A DNA stretch of 64,000 nt from positions 124,001 to 188,000 of the forward strand of contig NZ_LMIW01000009.1 in NCBI RefSeq assembly GCF_001429185.1, in the 5' to 3' direction. The notes beneath the pieces were generated by a model that saw only the letters and a list, made by a program, of their open reading frames with translations, was not told the DNA's origin and ran no database searches. Shown piece by piece: positions 16,519-23,906 of the stretch (positions within the stretch are counted from its first letter, which is position 1; each line of letters opens with the position of its first letter). The stretch comes from Terrabacter sp. Root85 (GTDB lineage Bacteria > Actinomycetota > Actinomycetes > Actinomycetales > Dermatophilaceae). The position numbers and the translations under genes are program-made.

Positions 16519-18032
16519 GGCGTGGCTCCCATCCGGGTGAAGGAGAGGAGGGCGTCGATGTCGACGTGCTCCTCGAGGGCGTCGGCGAGGGTGTCGAGCA
16601 TCCGCTCGCGCCGCACCGCGAAGCCCGGGGCGTCGGCGTGGGGCTGCCACTCCGATCCTGCCGCGCGGGCGACCTGCGTGAGCCAGGCTCGACGGAAGTC
16701 GTCGCTCTCGAAGGCGCCGTGCCACATCGTGCCCCACACCCGGCCGACGGTCCAGCCGTCGAGGAAGCCCTGCGCTGCAGGCGATTCCACGGTCGCAGGG
16801 TGACCGTCGGGCAGCCTTCGCGCGATGCCGTGGTGGATCTCGTAGGCGGTGTCCACGGCGTGCTGGCCCCACCACCCCTCGGGCCGCGCCAGCACCTTCG
16901 ACTCGCCGAACTCGACCCGCACGGGCAGGTGCCCGAGTCCGGGCACGACTCCGACGCGGCCCTCGACGTCGTCCTCGATCTCGTGCCCGAGCATCTGGTA
17001 GCCGCCGCACACGCCGAGAACCGGACGTCCGGCCGCGACGCGGCGGTCGACGACCTCGGCGAGTCCCCGTTCGCGCAGCCACTCGAGATCGCTTGCCGTC
17101 GAACGGGATCCGGGCAGGACGAGCAGGTCCGCAGCCTCGGCGACGGCCGGGTCGATCGTCACGAGGACGTCGACGCCGGGCTCGGCGGCGAGGGCGTCGA
17201 CGTCGGTGGCGTTCGAGATGCGGGGGAGCCGGAGGACCGCCACCTTGAGCCGGTCGCGAGACGTCGCGGACAGGGCGGTCGAGGCCCGCCAGTGACCGAC
17301 CTCGAGGGTGTCCTCGCTGTCTAGCCACACGTCGAGCAGCCACGGGATGACGCCGTGGAACGGCACGCCGGTGCGGTCCGTGATGGCCTCCAGCCCCGGC
17401 TCGAGCACCGACACGTCGCCGCGGAACTTGTTGATGACGAAGGACTTGAGCAGCGACCGGTCGTCCTCGTCGAGGAGCGCCCACGTGCCGTAGAGCGAGG
17501 CGAGGATGCCACCCCGGTCGATGTCACCGACGACGACGACCGGCAGGCCGAACTCGCGGGCCAGTCCCATGTTGACGTAGTCGCCCGAGCGGAGGTTGAT
17601 CTCGGCGGGGGAGCCGGCGCCCTCGCACACGACGAGCTCGTACGCGTCGGCGAGCTCGCGGTAGGCCGCGAACGCGGCGTCGGCCAGGTGGGCGCGCCCG
17701 GCGGCATACTGCCCCGCCTCGAGCGTCCCGGCCGGTTCGCCCCGCACGACGATGAACGACCGGCGGTCGGTGCCCGGCTTGAGCAACACGGGGTTCATCG
17801 CCGTGGTCGGCTCGACCCGGGCGGCGACGGCCTGGAGCCACTGCGCCCGGCCGATCTCACCGCCGTCGAGGCAGACCATCGAGTTGTTCGACATGTTCTG
17901 CGCCTTGAACGGGGCGACCCGCACGCCACGGCGCACGAGGGCGCGGCACAGTCCCGCGACGATGACGGACTTGCCGGCGTCGGACGACGTCCCGGCGACG
18001 AGGAGGCCGGAGGGGGCGGCGGGCGTGGGCAC
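16515..18032 (-). CDS. cobQ: Adenosylcobyric acid synthase CobQ
   Basis: This 505-residue glutamine-dependent amidase converts adenosylcobyrinic acid a,c-diamide to cobyric acid with four ATP and four glutamine. The N-terminal dethiobiotin-synthetase-like domain has the P-loop GTSSDAGKSVIVAGLCRAL and FKAQNMSNNSMVCLDGGEIGRAQWLQA. The C-terminal class I amidotransferase domain has VLPGSRSTASDLEWLRERG, the nucleophile in PVLGVCGGYQMLG and the closing His in YEIHHG. The start is GTG 18030-18032, the first possible codon before the domain. Its stop overlaps the cobF start, giving a cobQ-cobF operon. No cobalamin riboswitch is visible in the 56-nt gap to the divergent gene. Confidence 0.95.
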   Translation of the reverse strand: MPTPAAPSGLLVAGTSSDAGKSVIVAGLCRALVRRGVRVAPFKAQNMSNNSMVCLDGGEIGRAQWLQAVAARVEPTTAMNPVLLKPGTDRRSFIVVRGEPAGTLEAGQYAAGRAHLADAAFAAYRELADAYELVVCEGAGSPAEINLRSGDYVNMGLAREFGLPVVVVGDIDRGGILASLYGTWALLDEDDRSLLKSFVINKFRGDVSVLEPGLEAITDRTGVPFHGVIPWLLDVWLDSEDTLEVGHWRASTALSATSRDRLKVAVLRLPRISNATDVDALAAEPGVDVLVTIDPAVAEAADLLVLPGSRSTASDLEWLRERGLAEVVDRRVAAGRPVLGVCGGYQMLGHEIEDDVEGRVGVVPGLGHLPVRVEFGESKVLARPEGWWGQHAVDTAYEIHHGIARRLPDGHPATVESPAAQGFLDGWTVGRVWGTMWHGAFESDDFRRAWLTQVARAAGSEWQPHADAPGFAVRRERMLDTLADALEEHVDIDALLSFTRMGATP

Positions 18033-18076
18033 CCGACCATCCTGCCGGACGACCCCGCAACGCCACCCGACGGTCC

Positions 18077-18082
18077 TACGCT
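18077..18082 (+). promoter_or_regulatory. Candidate -10 element (TACGCT), leaderless-type start
   Basis: TACGCT ends 6 nt before the ATG at 18089, with no ribosome-binding site between them. Confidence 0.45.
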
Positions 18083-18088
18083 GCACCC

Positions 18089-18595
18089 ATGCAGCTGCGC
18101 CCGGTCGACGACGCCAACCCGGTCCAACGCGCCCTGCGGTCCGTCGTCGCCTCCCGGCCGGGTGCGTGGGTCTCGAAGCGCGTGCTCCACCGGCTCGACC
18201 TGCTGGCCCACCGGCTCGCGCCCGGCCGGACCCTGCCGAGCCAGTGGCTCGCCGCCGTCCCCGTCGGGATGCTGACGACCACGGGTGCACGGTCCGGGCA
18301 GCCCCGCACCGTGCCGCTCATGCTCGCGCCGCTCGAGGACGGGTGGGGCGTCATCGCCTCCCGCTACGGCTCGGCGACGCCGCCGGCGTGGTACTTCAAC
18401 CTCCGCGCGCACCCGCAGGCCTCGCTCGAGGTCGACGGCGTCGTGCACCGGGTCAGGGCCGAGCAGGTCCAGGGGCCCGACAAGGAGCGCGTGCGCGAGG
18501 CGGCCCTCGAGTACTACCGCGGCTACACGGCTTACGAGGAACGTGCCGGTGGGCGCGACCTCGGCTTCTTCGTGCTGCACCCCGAGCGCGACTGA
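18089..18595 (+). CDS. DDN-like nitroreductase-family deazaflavin (F420)-dependent oxidoreductase
   Basis: This 168-residue protein matches the DDN/F420H2-dependent reductase family (split beta-barrel). MLTTTGARSGQPRTVPLMLAPLEDGWGVIASRYGSATPPAWYFNLRAHPQASLEVDG is the typical core with the W-Y-x-N-L motif and the basic residues for coenzyme binding. AALEYYRGYTAYEERAGGRDLGFFVL closes the domain. It suggests the organism makes F420, and the luciferase-like protein at 20.2 kb agrees. It is divergent from cobQ and convergent with the PadR gene. Confidence 0.88.
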   Translation: MQLRPVDDANPVQRALRSVVASRPGAWVSKRVLHRLDLLAHRLAPGRTLPSQWLAAVPVGMLTTTGARSGQPRTVPLMLAPLEDGWGVIASRYGSATPPAWYFNLRAHPQASLEVDGVVHRVRAEQVQGPDKERVREAALEYYRGYTAYEERAGGRDLGFFVLHPERD

Positions 18596-18634
18596 GCGCG
18601 CTCGGGGTGCAGGTGGGGCCGGTGGTTGTCAGGC

Positions 18635-19345
18635 CTACTCCGGGTCGCCGTCGGCGAGCAGGCGGTAGAGCTTGCGTCGGGTCTCCGTGAGGATCTCCGC
18701 CGCCTCCGCGCGCTGTTGGGAGGTGCCGGTCGTGACGACCTGCCACATCCCGCCCATGACCTGGCCGACGAGCGGCATGAGGTCGTTGGCACCGCCGGAG
18801 GGGCGGGGGGCGTCCTCCTCGGTCGACTCCTCGAAGGGCCGCCAGGTGGCGGCCATCTCCTCGGCGTTCTCCTCGACGTAGGCGCGACCCGCGTCGGTGA
18901 GGCGCAGCAGTCGCCGGCCCTCGACGTCGCGGCCCTCGACGAGGCCTTCGTCCTCGAGCTGCTGGACGGTCGGGTAGACCGAGCCGGGGCTCGGCTTCCA
19001 CGCACCGTTCGTGCGCTCGGAGATCTGCTGGATGAGCTGGTAGCCGTTCATCTCGTCGCCCGCGAGGACGTCGAGGATGGCGGCGCGGACGTCGCCGCGT
19101 CGGGCGCGGGGTCCGCGGCGTCCGCCGAACTCGGGGCCGAAGCCGGGTCCGCCGAAGTGGCGGACGAGGTCGGCGACCCACGGGGGCGGGCCGGGGCGGC
19201 CACGGCCGCCGGGGCCGGGTCCTCCGGGACCGCCCCAGGGGCCACGGCCGGGTCCGAAGCCGGGGCCGTTGCCCTGGCCTCCCCAGCCGCCGCCCCAGTT
19301 GCCGTCCCAGCCGGACTCGCGTCGGTGGTGGTGGTGTCCGTGCAT
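18635..19345 (-). CDS. PadR family transcriptional regulator with His/Gly-rich N-terminus
   Basis: This 236-residue protein has an N-terminal MHGHHHHRRE tag and ~70 residues of Gly/Pro-rich sequence. A PadR winged helix follows at ~residues 78-160 (RGDVRAAILDVLAGDEMNGYQLIQQIS, WKPSPGSVYPTVQQLEDEGLV, LTDAGRAYVEENAEEM), then a C-terminal helical dimerisation region. His-rich PadR proteins of this type usually repress neighbouring transporters or themselves. Here no target is adjacent, so autoregulation through the perfect inverted repeat 28 nt upstream is the simplest reading. The histidine cluster could bind metal (inference). Confidence 0.9.
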   Translation of the reverse strand: MHGHHHHRRESGWDGNWGGGWGGQGNGPGFGPGRGPWGGPGGPGPGGRGRPGPPPWVADLVRHFGGPGFGPEFGGRRGPRARRGDVRAAILDVLAGDEMNGYQLIQQISERTNGAWKPSPGSVYPTVQQLEDEGLVEGRDVEGRRLLRLTDAGRAYVEENAEEMAATWRPFEESTEEDAPRPSGGANDLMPLVGQVMGGMWQVVTTGTSQQRAEAAEILTETRRKLYRLLADGDPE

Positions 19346-19372
19346 GGTGGTTCTCCTTCTACGAACGCGGCT

Positions 19373-19417
19373 CACGAACAGTCGCGATAGGTCGACGATA
19401 TATCGCGACTGTTCGTG
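19373..19417. promoter_or_regulatory. 17-bp perfect inverted repeat, probable PadR operator
   Basis: CACGAACAGTCGCGATA (19373-19389) is followed, after an 11-nt spacer, by its exact reverse complement (19401-19417). A smaller palindrome, CGATATATCG, lies at 19396-19405. The element is AT-rich for this genome and sits 28 nt upstream of the padR ATG. Confidence 0.75.
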
Positions 19418-19502
19418 ATGCAAGCAGCTGTCCAAGACGTCCGCGGGTGGGTAAGGGCGGGGCGGGTGCGAGAGTCCCCGCAGTGCGAGCCCGCGGCTTC
19501 CG

Positions 19503-19546
19503 CCGTATCCAGCCCTCTACGACATTCGCTAGATGTCTGGATACGG
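19503..19546. repeat. Nested inverted repeat upstream of the ATP-binding protein
   Basis: CCGTATCCAG (19503-19512) pairs with CTGGATACGG (19537-19546). Inside, GACAT (19521-19525) pairs with ATGTC (19533-19537). It could be an operator or the terminator of a transcript from the left. No T-run follows. Confidence 0.5.
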
Positions 19547-19660
19547 ACGAATCGGCAGGTCAGCGGCACGGGAAAAACTCGCACTTCATTGAGGTACGGC
19601 GCAGGTTTCGTTAGCGTTCAACGACGGGGGCATGCGAATCGCCCGTGAGGAGGACCTGAC

Positions 19661-20176
19661 GTGGCGAGCACACAGGGGAGCGGCTCGGCGTCCCACACCG
19701 ATGTGGACGCCCGACGAGCCAACGCGATCGCGAGGAGATCCATGAGCAACGTCCCGGCCGTTCCGCTGGGCGAGAAGCGCACCGTCCGCATCCAGTGGGC
19801 GCCGTCCGCGGCTCCTCGGATCCGCAAGGAGCTCGTCGAGGACCTCCTGGCCCGTGAGGTCTCGCCGCAGGTCATCGACGAGGCCGAGATCGTCGTCAGC
19901 GAGCTCGTCGCCAACGCCATCCGCCACGCAAAACCCCTCTCCGACGGTGCGATCCGCATCCACTGGAAGGTCAAGAACAACGTCGTCGAGGTCGAGGTCT
20001 CCGACGGCGGCGGTCCGACCGCACCACGCCCCGCGCCCCCGACGATGTGGGCTCCGGGCGGCCGCGGTCTGCGCATCGTCCGCTCCCTCGCCCACGAGTG
20101 GGGCGTCATCGAGGAGCCCCACGGCCGCACCGTCTGGGCCTCGCTCGGCGGTCCCTCGCGCCGCCGCTCGCACTGA
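19661..20176 (+). CDS. ATP-binding protein, RsbW-like anti-sigma/HATPase_c
   Basis: This 171-residue protein carries a GHKL ATPase domain after an ~60-residue N-terminal extension. The N box is EAEIVVSELVANAIRHAK, the G1 box SDGGGPTAPRP, and the G2 box GGRGLRIVRSLAHEWGV. Proteins of this size in actinobacteria act as serine kinases on anti-anti-sigma factors or as anti-sigma factors. TGAGGAGGA precedes the GTG at 19661. No partner sigma or STAS protein lies next to it, so the target is unknown. Confidence 0.85.
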   Translation: MASTQGSGSASHTDVDARRANAIARRSMSNVPAVPLGEKRTVRIQWAPSAAPRIRKELVEDLLAREVSPQVIDEAEIVVSELVANAIRHAKPLSDGAIRIHWKVKNNVVEVEVSDGGGPTAPRPAPPTMWAPGGRGLRIVRSLAHEWGVIEEPHGRTVWASLGGPSRRRSH

Positions 20177-20195
20177 GCCTCGGGCAACCCGCGTC

Positions 20196-21650
20196 GTGTC
20201 CCTTCCCGACCCGGCGCTCGTCGTCCTCGTCGGCGCCTCCGGCTCGGGCAAGTCGACGTGGGCGGCGTCGCGCTACCGCGACGCCGAGGTCGTCTCGTCC
20301 GACGCGCTGCGCGCCGTCGTCGGCAGTGGTGAGCACGACCTCGACGCCTCGGCCGATGCCTTCGCGCTGCTCGAGCAGGTCGTCGCCGCCCGCCTCGGTC
20401 GCCGACTCACGACCGTCGTCGACACGCTCGGCAACGACGCCATCCGGCGCGGCGCGTGGAGGGACGCCGCTCGGGCCGTGGGACTCCCGGCCGTCGCGGT
20501 CGTCCTCGACACCCCTGCGGGCGTATGCCGTGCGCGCAACGCGGCCCGCGACCGCCCGGTCCCGGCCCGCGTCCTCACGAGCCAGCTCGCGTCGGTCGCG
20601 GCCACGGTCGACCTGCTCGATGCCGAGGGCTGGCAGGTCGTGCGGGTCGCCGTGGACCAGTCGTCCACCGACGGGCCCGCGCTCGAGCCTGCCCGTCCTC
20701 CAGCATCGGCCGGGGCACCGCCGGGCCTGCGCGGCGTCGTGCTCCAGCTCTCGCGCTTCCCGGCCGAGGGTGACCTGCTCGTCTGGCTTCGCGACATGGC
20801 CGCAGCGGCCGAGGAGGCCGGGCTCGCCGGCCTCGCCCTCATGGACCACCTCATCCAGATCCCTCAGGTCGGCCGCGCGTGGGACCCGATCCCGGAGCCG
20901 TGGGTGACCCTCGGCGCCCTCGCCGCCTCGACGACCCGACTCCAGCTCGGCACCCTGGTCACGCCCGTCACCTTCAGGGCCCCGGGCATCACGGCCAAGG
21001 CCGTGGCGACACTGTCGGCGCTGACGGGTGGGAGGGCGTTCGTCGGTGTCGGTGCGGGCTGGTGGGAGCGCGAGCACGCGGCATACGGCCTCGGGTTCCC
21101 TTCTGCGCGAGCGCGACTCGACGCGCTGGAACTGGGCATCGAGACGATGAAGGCCCTCTGGGCACCCGGCACCAAACCGTATGCCGGACAGCGGGTCTCG
21201 CTGCCCGAGACGACGTCGTACCCCAGGCCGGTCGGCGAGATCCCGGTCATCGTGGGCGGCGGCGGCGACCGGACGCTGCGCATCGCGGCCCGGCTCGGCG
21301 ACGGCTGCAACGTGCCCTCCGACGAGGTCGGTCTCGCCAAGGTGGTGCGCTACCTCGCGCTCGTGGGGCAGGCCGGTCGGGACCCGGCAGCGGTCCACGC
21401 GACGGTGCTCGACCTGCCGCTCGTCGGCCGGGACCGCGACGACGTCTGGGCCCGTGTCGAGCGACACCGGGGTCGCACGGCCGCAGCGACCTTCGCTGCG
21501 CGACACCACGCCGGCACGGCGGCGGAGCACGCGCCCCGTCTCGCGGGCCTCGCCGACCTCGGGGTCACCACCGCGTTCGTCGCTCCGATCGGGCTCGACG
21601 GGCCCGACGACGTGCTGGCCCTCGCCCCGCTCGCGACCGCGTTCGGCTGA
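20196..21650 (+). CDS. Fusion: P-loop kinase domain + luciferase-like (LLM) flavin/F420 oxidoreductase
   Basis: This 484-residue protein has two domains. Residues ~1-165 are a polynucleotide-kinase-like P-loop domain: VVLVGASGSGKSTWAASRY as Walker A, SSDALRAVVG, VVDTLGNDAIRRGAW and VVLDTPAGVCRARNAARDRPVP as the lid arginines. Residues ~180-484 are a luciferase-like monooxygenase: GVVLQLSRFPAEGDLLVWLR, LMDHLIQIPQVG, GTLVTPVTFRAPGITAKAVATLSALTGGRAFVGVGAGWWEREH and EIPVIVGGGGDRTLR. It starts at GTG 20196, 19 nt after the previous stop. The P-loop part resembles kinases fused to other actinobacterial enzymes. The substrate of either half is unknown. Confidence 0.82.
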   Translation: MSLPDPALVVLVGASGSGKSTWAASRYRDAEVVSSDALRAVVGSGEHDLDASADAFALLEQVVAARLGRRLTTVVDTLGNDAIRRGAWRDAARAVGLPAVAVVLDTPAGVCRARNAARDRPVPARVLTSQLASVAATVDLLDAEGWQVVRVAVDQSSTDGPALEPARPPASAGAPPGLRGVVLQLSRFPAEGDLLVWLRDMAAAAEEAGLAGLALMDHLIQIPQVGRAWDPIPEPWVTLGALAASTTRLQLGTLVTPVTFRAPGITAKAVATLSALTGGRAFVGVGAGWWEREHAAYGLGFPSARARLDALELGIETMKALWAPGTKPYAGQRVSLPETTSYPRPVGEIPVIVGGGGDRTLRIAARLGDGCNVPSDEVGLAKVVRYLALVGQAGRDPAAVHATVLDLPLVGRDRDDVWARVERHRGRTAAATFAARHHAGTAAEHAPRLAGLADLGVTTAFVAPIGLDGPDDVLALAPLATAFG

Positions 21651-21665
21651 CCCCGCCCCGGCCAC

Positions 21666-21671
21666 TAGGGT
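21666..21671 (+). promoter_or_regulatory. Candidate -10 element (TAGGGT), leaderless-type start
   Basis: TAGGGT ends 7 nt before the ATG at 21679, with no ribosome-binding site between. Confidence 0.45.
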
Positions 21672-21678
21672 GGCGCGC

Positions 21679-22566
21679 ATGGGTAAGGCATCACGTCGAC
21701 CGCGCAGCGAGCGCGCAGACCGTTCCGCACGTCCGCTTCCGGCCCCGTTCGTGGCGCGCCCCTTCGAGGGCCTTCCCAACGAGACCGACTGGGTCGCGAT
21801 GCGCGAGATCGTCCCGGCCGCGACCGCCACGGTGCGCTTCGCGAAGGGTCAGGCGCCCGAGGACGCGCCCGACGAGGTGACGATCGCGACCGTGCTCCCC
21901 CTCGCCTGGCCGGGCCTGCACCGCGAGAACGGCGAGGTGCTCGTCGGCATCCAGTCCGGCAACGCGAGCGGCGACACGAGCCGCGACATCGCCCAGGCGA
22001 TCGCGCTCGCGTCCGTCGCCGAGGCCGGCTCGCCCGTGACGACGCTGCCGGTCTCGATGGCCGACACCCCGCGCCTGCAGGACATCCTCGACACCGAGGC
22101 GGCCTTCGAGATGGAGCTGCACGAGGGCTTCGACTTCTGGGTTGCCGACGCCGATCTCGACGCCGACGGCAAGGAGTCGCTCGACCGCGCCAACGAGTCG
22201 GCCATCCCGACGGTCAAGCTCGACGCCGCGCCGTCCGCCTTCTGGTGCCGCATCGGCGAGCGCACCTACGTGCGTTGGGTGCTGCCGTTCGACGAGGACA
22301 CCGCGACCGGCGCCCTGGCCCGCCTCCACGCCGCCGGCGAGAGCCACCTCGGCGAGGACGGCCGCCTGCTCGGCTGCTTCCGCTCGAGCGGGCTGCTCAT
22401 CCCGGTGTGGGAGGTCGACCCCGGTTCAGCCGCCGCCGACTTCGAGGACGCCGTCGCGGCCATGAAGACGAAGATCGACGCCGCGGCCGCCTCGACCGAG
22501 CCGCTCAATGCGGCCGAGCGCGGCGCGAAGGCCGGGCTGACCAACCGCCAGGTCACCCTGCGCTGA
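21679..22566 (+). CDS. DUF5926 family protein
   Basis: This 295-residue soluble protein matches the actinobacterial DUF5926 family. It has a basic start (MGKASRRPRSERADR) and then PFVARPFEGLPNETDWVAMREIVPAATA, VLPLAWPGLHRENGEVLVGIQ, SGNASGDTSRDIAQAIALA and ESHLGEDGRLLGCFRSSGLLIPVWEVDPG. It ends GAKAGLTNRQVTLR, the conserved tail. The family has no assigned function. The linkage to a glycosyltransferase immediately downstream (14 nt) is one I recognise from other actinobacteria, so the two probably form an operon. Confidence 0.88.
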   Translation: MGKASRRPRSERADRSARPLPAPFVARPFEGLPNETDWVAMREIVPAATATVRFAKGQAPEDAPDEVTIATVLPLAWPGLHRENGEVLVGIQSGNASGDTSRDIAQAIALASVAEAGSPVTTLPVSMADTPRLQDILDTEAAFEMELHEGFDFWVADADLDADGKESLDRANESAIPTVKLDAAPSAFWCRIGERTYVRWVLPFDEDTATGALARLHAAGESHLGEDGRLLGCFRSSGLLIPVWEVDPGSAAADFEDAVAAMKTKIDAAAASTEPLNAAERGAKAGLTNRQVTLR

Positions 22567-22580
22567 GGAGACGCGCGACG

Positions 22581-23312
22581 ATGACGACCCCACCGCTGTC
22601 CGTCGCCGTCGTCATCCCGGCCAAGGACGAGTCCGCTCGGATCGCCGAGACCATCCGGGGCGTGCGCACCATCCCCGGCGTGTCCGCGGTGGTCGTCGTC
22701 GACGACGGGTCGACCGACGGCACCGCCGTGATCGCCGCCCGCGAGGGGGCCGAGGTCGTGCGCCACGTGCGCAACCACGGCAAGGCCGACGCGATGATGA
22801 GCGGCCTCGGCCGCGTGTCCGGGCTGCGCCGAGTCGGGCGCCTCGACGCCGGCACGTCGGTCCTCTTCGTCGACGCCGACCTCGAGGCGTCGGCCCAGGC
22901 CGTCGGTGCCCTCGTCGGACCCGTCGCCCGCGGCGAGGCCGACCTCACGATCGCCACCCTGCCCGAGCAGAAGGGCAGCGCCGGCGGACACGGCCTCGTC
23001 GTCGGCCTGGCCCGGCGCGGCATCGAGGAGCTCACCGGCTGGTCCCCGAAGCAGCCGCTGTCGGGCATGCGCTGCCTCTCGCCGGCGGCGATCGCCGCGG
23101 CCACGCCCTTCGCCCGCGGGTGGGGCGTCGAGGTGGGCATGACCGTCGACGTGCTCGACGCCGGCCTGACCATCCTCGAGGTGCCGTGCGACCTCCAGCA
23201 CCGGGTCACCGGCACCGACTGGCGCGCGCAGGTGCACCGGGCCGGTCAGTACCGCGACGTCGCGCTCGCCCTCGGCGTCCGCCGGCTGCGTCGCCGCCTC
23301 GGCCCCGGCTGA
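22581..23312 (+). CDS. Glycosyltransferase family 2 protein
   Basis: This 243-residue protein has a GT-A fold. VAVVIPAKDESARIAETIRGVRTI is the N-terminal donor-binding strand, VVVVDDGSTDGTAVIAAREGA the first acidic motif, and VLFVDADLEASAQAV the DxD-type metal-binding motif. PLSGMRCLSPAAIAA and GWGVEVGMTVDVLDAGLTILEVPCDLQHR form the acceptor side. There are no membrane helices, so the enzyme is cytosolic. It resembles glucosyl-3-phosphoglycerate synthase-like or polyprenol-phosphate transferases, but the acceptor cannot be told. ATG 22581 follows GAGGAGACGCGCGACG. It converges with pyrE. Confidence 0.85.
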   Translation: MTTPPLSVAVVIPAKDESARIAETIRGVRTIPGVSAVVVVDDGSTDGTAVIAAREGAEVVRHVRNHGKADAMMSGLGRVSGLRRVGRLDAGTSVLFVDADLEASAQAVGALVGPVARGEADLTIATLPEQKGSAGGHGLVVGLARRGIEELTGWSPKQPLSGMRCLSPAAIAAATPFARGWGVEVGMTVDVLDAGLTILEVPCDLQHRVTGTDWRAQVHRAGQYRDVALALGVRRLRRRLGPG

Positions 23313-23322
23313 CCCGGCCCGT

Positions 23323-23895
23323 TCAGGGGCGCGCGGTCGCTCGCGCGGCGTCGAGGTCGGCGCGGGTCAGCACGGACCGGGTCTCGAGCCCCAGCTCGTG
23401 GAGGCGGTTGGCCCCCGGCTCGCTGCGGTCGATGGTGCACACGACGACCTCGACGGTGGCGCCCTGCCCACGGAGCGCGACCGTCGCGTCCCGGGCGGCG
23501 CCGCCCGTCGTGACGATGTCCTCGACGAGGGTGATCCGTCGACCGTCCACGTCGGCGCCCTCGGCGAGCCGGCGCGTGCCGTACGCCTTGGGTGCCTTGC
23601 GGACGAAGAGCGCCGGCAGGCCGGTGAGGCTGCTCATCATCGTCGCGATCGGCACGCCGCCGAGCTCGAGACCGCCCAGCAGGTCGGTGTCGGCCGGCAC
23701 GAGGGGCACCATGGCCGCGGCCACCCGACGCAGCAGCAGCGGGTCGGACTCGAAGAGGTACTTGTCGAAGTACTCCGACACGACGGCGCCGGACCGGACG
23801 ACGAACTCGCCCTCGAGGCGGCAGACCCGGTCGATGTCACGGGCCAGCGCGGCCAGCTCGGCCGGCGCGGCGTGCACGTCGGGCTGCTCGCCCAT
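23323..23895 (-). CDS. pyrE: Orotate phosphoribosyltransferase
   Basis: This 190-residue enzyme joins orotate to PRPP in pyrimidine synthesis. The PRPP loop is RRITLVEDIVTTGGAARDA (with the ED/TTGGA motif near residue 123), and EFVVRSGAVVSEYFDKYLFESDP and LGGLELGGVPIATMMSSLTGLPALFVRKAPKAYGTRRLAEG are the substrate loops. A normal-length type I OPRTase. ATG 23893-23895 has no strong ribosome-binding site. It lies 11 nt downstream of the large membrane-protein gene on the same strand, so the two may be co-transcribed. Confidence 0.93.
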   Translation of the reverse strand: MGEQPDVHAAPAELAALARDIDRVCRLEGEFVVRSGAVVSEYFDKYLFESDPLLLRRVAAAMVPLVPADTDLLGGLELGGVPIATMMSSLTGLPALFVRKAPKAYGTRRLAEGADVDGRRITLVEDIVTTGGAARDATVALRGQGATVEVVVCTIDRSEPGANRLHELGLETRSVLTRADLDAARATARP

Positions 23896-23906
23896 GGGGT
23901 CGCTCC

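Larger units (their letters stand above)
19346..19660. other. 315-nt intergenic region with two inverted repeats
   Basis: This gap separates the padR gene from the ATP-binding protein. It contains the 17-bp padR inverted repeat (19373-19417) and a nested second inverted repeat (19503-19546). Towards its end are an AT-richer stretch and the TGAGGAGGA ribosome-binding site at 19646-19654. I see no convincing coding potential in it. Confidence 0.6.

Noticed and set aside
19415-19648. Possible small plus-strand gene in the padR/ATPase gap
   Set aside because: It overlaps the PadR inverted repeat and the second dyad, has no ribosome-binding site and shows no recognisable or biased protein composition.
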